DNA of 64,000 nucleotides from Sanghuangporus weigelae (lineage: Eukaryota > Basidiomycota > Agaricomycetes > Hymenochaetales > Hymenochaetaceae), in NCBI GenBank assembly GCA_033182465.1, contig CP137321.1:310001-374000 (forward strand), in the 5' to 3' direction. The stretch's first letter is position 1. Each line of letters starts with the position of its first letter. The notes beneath the pieces are model-generated. The model had not been told where the DNA came from. It worked only from the letters and a program-made list of their open reading frames with translations, and searched no databases. This document shows, piece after piece, positions 22,505 through 33,929 of this stretch. Both the position numbers and the translations under genes were made by a program.

Positions 22505-25309
22505 TTTATATTCCTTTCCTTTTCTCCTTTCTTCTGCCCCAATCAACTACGTTGAATTCGACTCAGGTCCTCGCTCGTCTCTTCCACTCGTCCTCGTTCC
22601 TCGTTCTTCTTTGCTCGTCCGACCCTCCTGCCCTCGGCAACGATGATCGCGATGATGGTCGTGGTGATAAGTTATTGCGATGACTCAGCAGCGGCATTCG
22701 CCATTTCTCAGCCTGAGGTCACGTGTAGCCCAATTGCACGCGACGCGTCTCGCTCTGACTCTGTGTTTATTTGTCTCGACTCACACCGGAGCGTCTTTCA
22801 CCACTGACTCACGGGTACAGCTCTGTTTCATCTTCACGCGTTATCTGAGGCTCCAATACTAGTACTCTACTCCTGCTGCGATCAATCTCGGAATTCAAGA
22901 GACCGTTGAGCTTGAACTATCTTGCAGCAAACACTGTCCACCTCCGGAATGGCCGACAAACCGCCATGTATCACGAGATTCTGGTCTGACATAATCTCGC
23001 ACATAAGATGGTCTAGAGGGAATAACAGAAATAGTAGAATGTGCTTTCTCTGCATCTCCTTCGTCCCTGCACCTCTGTCTGGACATGATGTAACGTCTGC
23101 CTTCAAGCGTTTGGGTAGACGCCCGTGGCGTATACACATATCCCCGAATTTCCCAAATCATGATTTTCCTGAGTTTTTTGACGCTGTTCTGGAGGAAACC
23201 CGCGTTTCAGAGCTGCCAGCTCCTCGGACTTCCCGCGATCTTGAAGAGAATGGAGGCTCGCCGACATTCTCATTCTGAGAAGCCACTGCAAACATGTCTC
23301 GACCAATTGCTACAATCTTCAGATAATTATGCTTCTTGTATGAGCATGATGTTCCAGACTTTACAATGGTACTCTCTTGCTTTGCTTTGTAGAGGACACA
23401 GGAGGCTCCTGTGTTTAGTCAATCGGGTTTTCCGGAGGGAACTTTAAACCTACTCCTGGACATTGCTGCCTTTAGTTAATTGTCATGGACCTTCTATTCC
23501 TTACCGAGGACATCATGTCGTATCCTACGATATTATCTGGCCGTGCTAGGCGTCGTTGACTCAAATACTCACCGTTTCACCATCTTAATCCAAACCAGTC
23601 TCCGTTCCCTGACGCAGTGGTAGGGAGAGTAAGCGCTCGTCGACAGGGTTGTCAGAGTTCCTGATCTTAAACTTCAGTAGACGTCTTTCGATTATTCTAC
23701 GCCATTGGTAGTCTGCCCATTCGGCAAACAACGGGGAATTATCCCTTATTTTTGCAGGTTCCTTTTGGTAAGTGTGATTATTTTATTTTACCGCAGCCGG
23801 ACTGGTTCTAACGCGATTTTATCTCAATACGTGTGTCAATCTATTGAACGTAGTCGGTGGAGTTGTGGTTTATGATGCGGTAATATTGGTCTCGGGCTCA
23901 CTAACGGACATGTCGCAAAAGTTGTCTTGGGATTTGTCGTCGTCCTTAGCCGGTGCATCGGCATGTTAGTGAAATTGTGGCTCAGTTTCCATCTATTTCA
24001 AGATAGTCACAGCCTATTTCAGCCACAGACCCCATCGTCGATCGGATTTGCTTGCTTGTCACTTGCCTCGCTTGGTATCTCCGTTGACGACGATGGCAGA
24101 GTCTAGCCAATACGCCTTGCTATGCTCTGTTATACTCCCTTACTGGAGCCCCTTTGGCTTGTTTTCTCCGGGAATGAAGCGCATCATTCGTTGGTGCATA
24201 GTGGAGGGAGGCGTCTTTATTGTCTGCACAGTACTAGTGATAATTCTTATTAAACTCCTTTTGGCCGAGATCTTCCAGACCAGACTAACGCCACCATAAT
24301 TGGTGGACCGGAATTGCCAAGCATCAGGTGAGAAATATGATCACGATGCTCCTGTTTGTGATGTTAACCGATTTCCCCAGTTCAGTCGAAAATCTCAGTT
24401 CCGGAATATTTGCCTCCTTCGAATTTGTCTATGCAATGGATTCTTTCAATGCAGTTTCTGCGTCTCTTTGGATTTGTTATTTTGAATTGACCTAGAACAC
24501 CAAATCAACGGTCGGAGCAAGGTTTCAGCGAAAGCGGACTTTCGCCAAAGAGCCAAATACTGCGACGAAATTTCAAATGTGAGTTCACCGTTCGTCAAAT
24601 GTATATATCGACAATTAATCTGCTGTCGTAAGTGAGCTTCACAACAACGGCGTCCAAATTATTTTTCTGTATTCTTCTTCTGCTGAAGTGAAATCACCGA
24701 AATAAGGCAATAAATGGTTGCAGCTTACTATTCCACAACATCAAATGACTCGAAGACTGTCACGGTTATATCCAGGCCTGAAGACCAGAAATCCATCGAA
24801 GATTCTGCACCGCTTACACATATTGTGGGTCCAGACGAGACATCGTGTTCTTAATCCGAATACCCTCCTTAGGAAAATTTGATTCTCTATAATTGGCAAG
24901 TCTCAGATACGACGAGCACGGACCTCCTACGCGTCCGACTAGTTTCTACGACGGCTGACGAAGTGGACTGAACAAGCGCCCGTATTGCGATCGCCTGCAT
25001 TCGCATCAGGCACATCCCTGTTCTCCGCTGGCTGAAGCTCAGAGTGCGGTGGGTGCAGTAACCTCTGGAGATCTCTGCCGTTTTACTCCTTTTCGTCAGT
25101 CATACCGGGAGCACGGCTGTGTTGCTTTCTACCAATCTATTTGGCAATATCTCTCTCCGCCGGATTATGGAAATAACAGAACAGTTGGAATGCGTATAAA
25201 ATGGCTGAATAGACATCCTGAAGATGCATCGACAGCTGTCTATCGAACGTTCTCAACTGCTCTCTCAATCGCTCTCAAGTTTGCTCTTCCCCCCTCTCTG
25301 CAATACAAC
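22505..25309. other. Long gene-poor region with possible membrane-protein relic
   Basis: About 2.8 kb without a convincing gene. Between about 23460 and 24490, plus-strand frames hold hydrophobic pieces in series (for example FSPGMKRIIRWCIVEGG followed by a long Val/Ile/Leu stretch near 24190-24290) broken by stops. This resembles a decayed multi-pass membrane protein of the kind common in mushrooms, but the similarity is by eye only. Elsewhere nothing was recognised. Confidence 0.3.
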
Positions 25310-26100
25310 ATGTCCAATCCGTCAATAACCCATACCAACCCCTACAACCAAGGGGGATGGGACCCAGAGAACTCCTGGGCCAATGACGGCTCGTTCGACC
25401 CCAGTTCGCCCCGTTCGTCGAGCTGGATCCCTGCCCAGTCGGCGTTCGGCGTTCTGCCGCTAGGAGCGACGCCAGGAGCCCTACCGCCAGGTCTCCTGGG
25501 CAGACACTTCACCTTCCGCTTCATGAGCAACGGAAACCAGACGAACCTAGCCTTCGTGGGGCCCAACTACCGCGCCTGCTACCGTATCCGGACTGACAAC
25601 ACGCACTCGTATATCTCTGTACCTCAAGGGCACCTGGCGAGGGTGAGTTGGGCGGGTGCAGAGCCCGTCTTAGAGCGCGGAGGAAGGACAATCTCCGCCT
25701 CCGAGTTCTTGCTCGAGTCCAGTGATGCGCACGGACGAAGGTAAGAACATGCTCTCCCGTTCTCATGCTAACGCACCGCGACTGATTTATTATGGTAATA
25801 AATCACAGAATCAAGGTAATGAGAGTCAACGGAGCAGATTTTGCATGGACATACGACAAGAAGGCATTTTACGTGAGCTCACATACATCCTCCGCATGCA
25901 ATAACCAAGTGACCCGCCCTCCGCCTTTCCCCCAGATCCATCCGGCGAACGACCTAAGCAGGACGATAGGCACCGTATACAACGCTCACGGTGTTGAGCT
26001 CAGGATCCTTCCTGACGGTCTGACGACCGAACTGCTCAATTGCATCGTCCTTGCTATAGTAATGATGCAAGGCAAGATGTTCGTCGGCCTCAATCGCTAA
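25310..26100 (+). CDS. DUF6593-type small protein
   Basis: Three exons, 25310-25740, 25809-25872 and 25936-26100 (219 aa). The N-terminus is Pro/Gly/Asn-rich (NPYNQGGWDPENSW). The rest has the layout of basidiomycete DUF6593 proteins: a FTFRFMSNGNQTNLAFVG strand pair, YRIRTD, a central VSWAG..PVLERGG segment, FAWTYDKKAFYIHP, then a C-terminal helix (LLNCIVLAIVMMQGK). These proteins look like small tubby/LURP-type beta barrels and have no established function. No signal peptide or membrane segment is clear apart from the hydrophobic C-terminal helix. The family name is given from memory of its pattern, so treat it as likely rather than certain. It stands alone in a gene-poor stretch. Confidence 0.7.
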
Positions 26101-28497
26101 TTCGAAGCATCGGTCTGCTCTTCGCCCTCGCAGACCTAGAAAGAGGCCGTCCTGTTTCTCTGTAAAGAGTGATCGGGCGGTTGCTCGGCGCTTCGATGGA
26201 AGAGCTTAAAAGGCAGAAAAGCCTATCTAATCACCGCACCTAGCTGTTTATTTAATTCCCAGAGCGGTATAGAGTATAGCGAATTAGTGTAGAGGCCGGA
26301 CGAGGGACTGGCACCGACGGATATGCGTTCGATCCAGTTCTCAATGACCGGCCTATAATCCGATTTTCTCCCCTTTCATCGAATTACCTCTGAATTTCGG
26401 GCAGCCCTGACTCTAGGGAAGTTAACTCGACTGCCGTAAGGTGACGGCGCCATTGATGATCTCCATCTGTCGCAGGCTCTCGGACAACTGGGGGGACAAT
26501 TTATCAGCCTCTAAGCAGACGCAGTTGAGCTCGAGCCTAATATCTCACATACCGGATTTTTGGAGCCACCGAAGTAAGAGACGCTCACTGGAGACTATTT
26601 ACTAGAGTCAGGCAAAGCGAGAGGCGGTAGTTCTGATGCTGAAGGAGTCATAACGTGGATAGGCTGTCGTCTGTGAGAGAAATATAGACACACGACGGCG
26701 GACCACCGGAGCTCTCGGGGAAGGATTTCGTTGAACCCTAACGGCTACATGCGATTCAAGGATGATGGTATGCTGTGTTCGACATACAAGAGCGATTTGA
26801 TTTCATAGGAAATACAAACCAGCCACGTGTGCCATCTGATCCGGATATCGCAATCAATTCGTTAATCTTGCCTCAGTCAGCTGGGGGCATCAGTTCTCTC
26901 GAGGTGCGTGATTTAAAATAACTCAAAAGACCCATTTCGAGTATTTTGAAGACATTATTTCGTCTCTCCTCTCGACGTTCATCTATCAATCTGAAGAGGC
27001 GAGAATAGCCTGAGGTTCAAGGGTCGATGAAATGCATAGCAAGCAAATTAAAGACAAAAGAGATTCAAGATCAACAACAACAAGATTCAAAGGTAGTGAA
27101 TTTCTTATTGGCCGGAAAAGGAAATACCAGATGTGACGTTCTTGCGTGCGCCATCTGATGGGGTCATGATTCGAATCGATTCGAGATGATCTGGATTTGC
27201 ACGTAGATCCGATGGCGCCTTTGGTCAAGCTAAAGGGTTTCCAGCCCTGGATTGAAGGTCAGTCGGAATCTATACCTGAGTGGTAGAACATGTTGCCTGT
27301 CCTTGCCAGTGCTAGCATACGACAGACACCTGGCATACGGCTGGAAAAAAGACACTAAAGTGCGATAATAAAGCAAGCAAAAAAGGTATTGCGACTCCTC
27401 CCTAGACGCTGGCAGGCTCCGCCTTAATTTGCTTGGCGATTGCCTAGTCCCTTTGTTCACGGACAGTTATATTTCCTGAATAATATAAAACTTTAGTATG
27501 ATGTATTCACGTGCGGTCGGTCCTGCAACTTACATATAATTTTGACTTCATCTTTCGAAACTTGAGATTGATAAAACAACAAGATGAATGAACACCAGTG
27601 GAGAGATTGTTCATGCGAGCACTTCATTCCATAGGATAGGACAAAACATAAGCAACTGGCATTGTCTATTTCTATTATATACGGGACCATGTATACACAA
27701 ATTGAATCAGCCTGGGCTACCTTACATGAAATAGGTATCGCATCTGACTAAGGATACGTGGTCTCGCGCGGCTGGTCCCAAACCCTCACTTTTGCTGAGA
27801 GCCCATAGCACCACATTGCAGGCATGCAAAAATTCGATTTCAACTGGTGAACAGTGTGCCCGTATGGATAGATTATTTTTGTAATTTTTAATTAATTTTT
27901 TTGTGGTTGAGTTGTTGTGTATGGATGAGATGCTGGCAGATGATGTGAGATATCGCTATCTGAATCCTTAGGGAGATTGCAGGGTCGAGAGTCGAGCCTT
28001 GCGTTGGTCACTGATGATTCATTCGTTCTGAATCCATCTTTGTTTTCTCTCCCTCGGCAAGCAACTATCGCTCCAGATAACTTAGTAACTTGTCATTGCT
28101 TTCTTTCATCAGCCTTGCCGTCTAGAATGTGCACCAGAACGGCCTGAGCACCCAAAGTCCGCCTGATTCTGGACGCTGCACTCAGTTCAGCCCAGTACGG
28201 AACATGCTGGTGGTTTTCAGACAAAAACAAGTAGCCGAAATAAACATTCTGTTCTTTCCAAAGGAAAAAAAGTCTCCAGCGACGTATTCGACGTGCATAC
28301 GAGTCGAGTCCGACTTCCGACAATCACTAAAGTAGTACCGAATAGGAGGGGGAAAGCGGAGGTATACTGATGGACCAGCAGAAGGTACTGTATCTACGGA
28401 CATAAAAGCCAAACGGTATGGGAAGACGTATAGTGGGCGACCAACAAGTAGAGAGGCACAACTAACCAATGTTTGAACATTCCCGTCCTGATGAGGA
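26101..28497. other. Gene-poor intergenic region
   Basis: About 2.4 kb with no supported gene. A 12-base palindrome CGAATCGATTCG sits near 27172-27183. Short minus-strand frames at 26986-27690 have no family features. Confidence 0.45.
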
Positions 28498-29320
28498 TCA
28501 AGCGAACCACCAGGTGCCGTAAAGCACACCGGTCCCGAGGTCCGAGAAGAACTCGAAGAGGCCTGGAGAGAAGTCAAGGCCGCCTTCAGGACAGCCAGGG
28601 CACTATGATAAAGCGATAAGTCAATGTTAATGTTTGATGTCCTTTGGAGGAAAGAGATAGAAGTAAAGAGATGAACCTCGTCGACAATCGTTGCTTGCGT
28701 CTGCTTATTGTTGTACCAAACGTTGATCGTCTTGTAGCAGTGCTCGCCGTTGCCGAATTGCTAAATACGGTCAACTATGCCATCGGAGGGAAAAGTGCTC
28801 TGTAGGAACTTACAGCAGAGTTGAGCGCGACGATCTAAAGAATTGGAGAATAATGGTGAGCTCTTCTCGTTTGTTTGTACATCAAAGACGCAGAATGAAC
28901 GCACGTAGTCAGAGTCGCTGCTGTACGATCCACACGCGCCTCTATCATGCATGCAAAAGGAAATGAAGTCAGTATTGATATTCTGACGTCATCGATCACT
29001 CAAGGAAATAAAAATGCGGGAAAAAAAAAAGGGAAAGCGGAGTAGAACGTGAAGTAAATAAATTTTAGCACGCACAGACCGGTCTTGTAATATGTGAATC
29101 GCTGAATGTCGCGCTTCCAATCCTTTCCATCTGACGCATCACTGATCGGCTCGGTCGAGTTCGCTGCCGTACCCTCCACTGGTGCGGGAAGAGACTCGGG
29201 TGAAGCATTGCGGACCTTGACCATCTTGTTGTGCGCCGCTGAGCGAGCATTATGAGAGGGGGATGCGGATGCAGAGGCGAAGCCAGCGAGAGCGAAGAGA
29301 GCGAGTGAGAGGCGGACCAT
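28498..29320 (-). CDS. Secreted expansin-like protein with double-psi beta-barrel
   Basis: Five exons: 29320-29076, 28941-28905, 28834-28814, 28760-28677, 28602-28498 (163 aa). The first 20 residues are a signal peptide (LSLALFALAGFASASAS). A polar propeptide-like region precedes the barrel: FTYYKTGLGACGSYSSDSDY, IVALNSA, QFGNGEHCYKTINVWYNN, ATIVDECPGCPEGGLDFS and a C-terminal GVLYGTWWF. This is the RlpA/barwin/cerato-like double-psi fold of fungal loosenin- and expansin-like proteins, which bind or loosen cell-wall polysaccharides. The DPBB catalytic-type Asp (VDEC) and the paired cysteines are present; the expansin cellulose-binding domain is absent, as usual in fungal single-domain members. 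Exon 3 is only 21 bases and encodes IVALNSA. All junctions are fixed by the conserved frame. Confidence 0.88.
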
Positions 29321-30105
29321 AATTGGTTCTAGTCCTTCTTTCGACTTTCAGGGTTCTGGGTAGGATATGAAAAGGCCGACAGAAGCGATTCGAGTCGTAT
29401 GTTCTGTCAGTCTGTTTCGTCTGTAAGGACAGATGAAGCCAGTAGGTAGCAGAGGATAAAGAGAGCTAAAGACAGGTAGCTGAAAGAGAGCGGAAGCAGC
29501 ACGCGGCCAAGGTTAGGTCTGTTAGAGTAAGGAAGAGAAGAACGAGTGGAAGTAAGTCGTTGATGAGGTGGATTACTTAAATTCCTGGGGTGCTCACACA
29601 AGACGGAGGCCATGATTTTCCGTGAAGCACAGCCAACCGAACCAAGCGAGTAATTAAGCGAAAACATATTCCACATATTTCACGCATTTCAGAAGAATCT
29701 AGAACAATTGATTCCGTACCCCAGTACTTTTAGGCGTTCTGAATCCGAAATTCCATAATTGTCAATTCAAGTGGACAAAAATAGATTTAAAAGCTACACA
29801 CCCGAATCCGTCAAACTGTTCCTGGAGTTCCTCAGGGTGCAAGGAACGTTCAATACGCCTTTCGATGCTGATTTTCTTTGGGATGTTCATACGTCAGAAT
29901 TTGCAGATAGAAAGCAAAGATTCGATTAAGGTGAGCTTTAAAGCCCAACTTCTATTAATGTCCGAATGGCGACTAGTACGTAAAGTACTCTACAGAAGGT
30001 CCAACCTCTATGATTTATATACGCTACAGATAATTTCCTTTCAGCGAAGTGCTATAGAATACGGGATTGAGGAACTTACAGGTCCGCGAGAATTTATGTC
30101 CAACT
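29321..30105. other. Intergenic: expansin promoter side
   Basis: About 785 bases upstream of the expansin-like gene and downstream of COQ10. Short frames here show no family resemblance. Confidence 0.45.
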
Positions 30106-30987
30106 TCACTTCGTTCCTGGTCCATAAACCTCCAAACAACGTTTCTCGAAAGCCTCTACCATCATGGACGAAACATCCTTGAAGAACGCAGCCGACGCAG
30201 CAGCATACACGGGGTTGGCAAACGCGAATACTAGATCGAACGATAATAACGTCGGGCCGTTGGAATGTGATGGATGACCAGGAGTCGCTGGCGTGAAGAG
30301 ATTTGTATGTGCTGCGGTTTCCGGGGGCCGGGAGGTAGAAGAGCCTGTTTTGTCTTTCGGAAGGCCGGTTTTTACGGGATGAGGAGACGAAGGATCTGCA
30401 GGCTGGAAGCGCCATGTCGTCACCAGCTTTCGGAAGAGAGGTGTTCCGGACGAGGCGACTGCCTGGCGAGATCACATCAGTCACTCAGCTCGCGCGAGCA
30501 GAGAGGAATGCTTTGGCGCACCTCGACAGAATGATACGGCCGACAAGTCACCTCGCTCACATAGCTTTCTTTGAACGCCAAAAAGCCGACCGTCAATCTA
30601 GCATCTTGTTTCACCACCTTCTGGTCCGGATCAGCATTGACACGCCACTTCGTCAAGACCTTGGATTCAGTGCAATAAGGCAGGAAGTGCTGGTAGTTGT
30701 CTACGTCGGCGATGACCTTATACAGCTGCTTTTGCGAGTATCTGTGAAATTCACTTGGTCAATCACCGAGTCAAAGATAGCGAAAAGGAATTTGCTCACG
30801 GAAGTATCTTTCGTTTGCTGTACCTCTGCTCTCGTCCTTTTGCTCCCGAGCCGGAATACGCGAAAAGAGAGGCTAGCCGCGGGAGTTGAAAGACTGTGCG
30901 TCTAAAAGCATGTAGACTTTTATTACGTTGTAATGCTGAAGATGTAGCGAGTGGTCGACGAGGCAGGAGGCCAGAATGAAGTTTCAT
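30106..30987 (-). CDS. COQ10: Coenzyme Q-binding protein COQ10 (START-domain), mitochondrial
   Basis: Three exons, 30987-30800, 30741-30522 and 30462-30106 (254 aa). Coq10 is a START/polyketide-cyclase-like lipid-binding protein of the mitochondrial inner membrane that binds ubiquinone and is needed for efficient respiration. The N-terminus is a basic presequence (LLPRRPLATSSALQR). The domain begins ILPYSQKQLYKVIADVDNYQ, continues FLPYC, SVEAVASSGTPLFRKL and TTWRFQPA, and ends in the conserved LSFDLVFAFANPVYAAASA with FFKDVSSMMVEAFEKRC. A Pro/Ser/Thr-rich insert of about 45 residues lies between the TTWRFQPA strand and LSFDL, longer than in yeast. Junctions were chosen to keep these motifs. 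The gene is divergent from the membrane-protein gene at 31562. Confidence 0.92.
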
Positions 30988-31477
30988 GGAAAGTCAGCAC
31001 GCGCGTTTGTTAGTTGGTTGAGGACGATCGCGGGAAAAGCCGTCGACGCAGATCCTAGACCCAAGTCATACCGTTGAGAACACTCTTTGATCACTGACCT
31101 GACCTCTACCATCTATGATCTTTTCTTTATTTTGTTTTCTGGACTACACTTCATGCACTTCATGCAAGAAAATTCATTCAAGCTCCCAGAACGCCTTGAG
31201 TGGCTCAAGGAAACATGATTCTGGCAAGCACGGCACGCTCGATTTCCCCCCTACAAGTTAGCCGACAAATCCAGACCTCCGCGCCAAAAAGACAATTCAT
31301 CCAACACGCATAATATTATATTCCAGACCACAATCCAGTTCTGAATGCTCTGTTTTTGGCGACGGCTTTGCGCGCGTGGCATCCAGGCAAATCGCATCGC
31401 ATCAATGTCCGGATCGGGCTGTGATTGGGTCTATTTATAGATCCACGACCCTGCCCCAGCGCATCAAAACTAATCGC

Positions 31478-31486
31478 TATATAAAA
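31478..31486 (+). promoter_or_regulatory. TATA box of the gene at 31562
   Basis: TATATAAAA lies 76 bases before the start codon, a usual spacing for a fungal core promoter. Confidence 0.5.
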
Positions 31487-31561
31487 CCCGCGATATAAAA
31501 ACATCAATGATATGAGCTGGGATCGACAGACAGAAGTACCATTATTTCTTGCTTTGCTACT

Positions 31562-33076
31562 ATGAGTGTCGTACCCACTGAAATGCCAACGCCATCGAAA
31601 GAGGATCCGTCTGCGTACTCAGACGAGGATGCCGTGGCACTCTTCCCCGAGTTTCACACTGTGCCTGAACGGAGCCATCTTGAGCCTTTGCGACTGCCGC
31701 TTTGCCTGCCGCAGGGGACTGCTGGCTCGAATGCTGCGTTCATAAGGGGGTATAGTCCTGAGCTCGAAGCATCAGGGGTGCAGATGAACGATTGGATGCA
31801 TTTTGTGTACGTTTGAGATGATTAGGTTGCTATCGTGCCGAAACTGATGTTTTGTATCTATCTTGATTTTCTATGTAGTGATGGACTTAACATCGCCATG
31901 TCTGCGAGTCCACCACTTCGCGTTGTCGAATTCGCTGGGATGGTCATTGGTTTCGTGTAAGCTTCTTTTGTCCTTACATCTATCCAATGAAATGACACCT
32001 TATCCATGATTCCAGGCCACATCACTGGGCAATAATCGCAAGCGCAGGCATACAATTCGCCGCTGGAACTGGAATATACATCCTCGCCAAAACACTGACA
32101 GATCGCTACCTGCGTCGCGCAAACACGGAGTACTTCGCTCCGCGCGGTTTGCGCGTGAGGATATGCAAGACCGCAGCCATGCGTCAACTTACCGGGCTCG
32201 ATCCTGTGCCTGACGCCAACGAGCCTACTACTTTAGCGAAGGTGAAGAAATTCGCGGTACAAAGTGGACGCGTGGCCGAGACGGTCGTGCTTCACTTGCC
32301 TATAATAAGAAAAGTGTATAATCGATTCGCGCCGGGTGTTCCTTCTATCCCGGCAGGGGCGGAGGGATTGGGCGGAGTCACCGCTCGGCGGCTCGCAATG
32401 ATAGAATGCCACGCTCTTCCGCTTACGTTCGACGTGCCGCTCCCGCCCCCGGAAGAAGGCCTCATGAATAAAGTGTCCGGGCTGTCAGTCCGCTTGCAGA
32501 CACAACGCGCGCGGCAAAAGGAGGCCAGGACCGAGCGGAAGCGACAGCTCTTAGCGATCCAAGAGGGGCGCGCAACCTCGCTTACGCCCGTGCCGTCAAG
32601 TGACATCGGTACTTCGACAAGCACGAGCACGAGCTCTAGCTCCAGCTCCGCACAGGATGTGCTCGGACAGGCAACTAAGTGGAGGCAGGCTCGAAAGGAC
32701 AGGCGAGCGGAACATCGCGCTCTTCGACGAGCCAGGAGGGGGCGCGTCAGTCGCGGACTTCAGTCGAGCGTTGAGCTTGCTGATAGAATGGAGTGGAAAG
32801 CGACGCGCATGTTGCTATGGGTAGTTGTGTTGAACGCCGAGCAAGGTCTGTACATCGTAGTTGTATCTCAAACGCTCAACGAGCAGCTTGTTAACATTTT
32901 GCCTTGCAGACGAGAAAATTCAAGGAAGAGAGCTGGTGGACAGCGACGCGGACGTCGAAAGGGTAGCCGAAGAGGAGTGGCAGGCGGAATTGAGGCACGA
33001 GAACGCCGAGGACAAGGAAATTCTCGAGGAAGATTCAACTATAGATGAGGAGGTTGAAACCGATCGTCGTGATTAA
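31562..33076 (+). CDS. Uncharacterised basidiomycete membrane-associated protein
   Basis: Four exons, 31562-31806, 31879-31956, 32016-32845 and 32910-33076 (439 aa). I do not recognise a named domain. Visible parts: an acidic N-terminus; a conserved-looking block SPPLRVVEFAGMVIGFV encoded by a 78-base exon; one predicted membrane segment (HWAIIASAGIQFAAGTGIYI, about residues 110-130); a basic cytosolic-type region (RYLRRANTEYFAPRGLRVR); Pro-rich and Ser/Thr runs (TSTSTSTSSSSSS); and a highly charged, Glu-rich C-terminus. The layout recalls a lineage-specific family seen in mushrooms, with no known role. It is divergent from COQ10. Directly downstream lies a decayed, intron-less partial copy of its 3' end (33382-33590), showing that this locus has been duplicated. 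Confidence 0.7.
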
Positions 33077-33381
33077 TGTCACGGCCCGGGCAAACGGAAT
33101 TCTCGCGTTTAGAATATTTGGATCGCCTGCTGACACGGGGGACGGAATCGGGATTACGGTTTGGATATGTGAGTACTGTACTGTACGTGTAGTCGTGGAT
33201 TTTACTTGTCTGCCCGATTCAAAAAATTTCACCGCGCTGTCTGTAGTACTTTGGGTGATATAATACCAGTCTGTTTGTCTGAGATCCTTGTCTGATGAAA
33301 GTCTTGAGTCAGTCACACATAATCTGCGAATAGTCTGTTATATCCGGAAAAGGTGAATGCGGACACTGGTCGTATGAGAAG

Positions 33382-33590
33382 CAGAAGCGTCGCGTCAGTC
33401 GTCGACTTTGGACGGAGTGTCTAAATTGCTGATCGGAGGGAGTGCCAGCGGAAAGGACAGATTTGTTGTTATGGGTTGTCGTATTGAAATTTTAAGCTTC
33501 GATCGGATTCAAGGAAGAGAGCTGGTGCATTCAGGAGAGGAGTGGCAGACGGAATTGAAGCGCGAGAAAGCGCAAAGCAGGATCACCTCA
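33382..33590 (+). pseudogene. Intron-less partial copy of the 3' end of the preceding gene
   Basis: The segment matches the end of exon 3 (CGCGTCAGTCG, TTGCTGAT, then GTTATGGGTTGTCG against GCTATGGGTAGTTG) and the start of exon 4 (ATTCAAGGAAGAGAGCTGGT is identical; GAGGAGTGGCAG and CGGAATTGA also match). The 64-base intron between those exons is missing from the copy. About 32 bases of exon 4 are also missing, and the copy has no open frame of its own. It lies 306 bases after the stop codon of the parent. Confidence 0.7.
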
Positions 33591-33871
33591 CCGGCATCAC
33601 CGTCACGTGTCCGCGTCCAAGGCCAACGCTCATCGACTCAGTTTGCCTGCGTTGATGAGAATACTGGATGAAGCCGAAAGAGTGGAGCGGTCCAAGAAGC
33701 GCGGATTCTTGCATCTCTCTTATCGCTCTAATCCTGTCCCGCGTTCTATCTCTGCCAGCGAATACTTGCATGCGCTTGGGACTAATTTGTACAGTCAGAG
33801 TAGACGGTACAACAAGAATAGCGATAGGTGCGTGAGATCGCGCCCTCTTCCTCGCGACAACATGCCCCGAC

Positions 33872-33877
33872 TATAAA
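33872..33877 (+). promoter_or_regulatory. TATA box of the aspartic protease gene
   Basis: TATAAA lies 58 bases before the start codon at 33930. Confidence 0.45.
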
Positions 33878-33929
33878 TTCCCAGTCGCGCGGGTCTCCCT
33901 CCCTGAGGCTTGTCTGTAGTTCTAGAATC

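Noticed and set aside
27172-27183. 12-base palindrome CGAATCGATTCG as a regulatory site
   Set aside because: Short, single, and far from any gene; likely chance.
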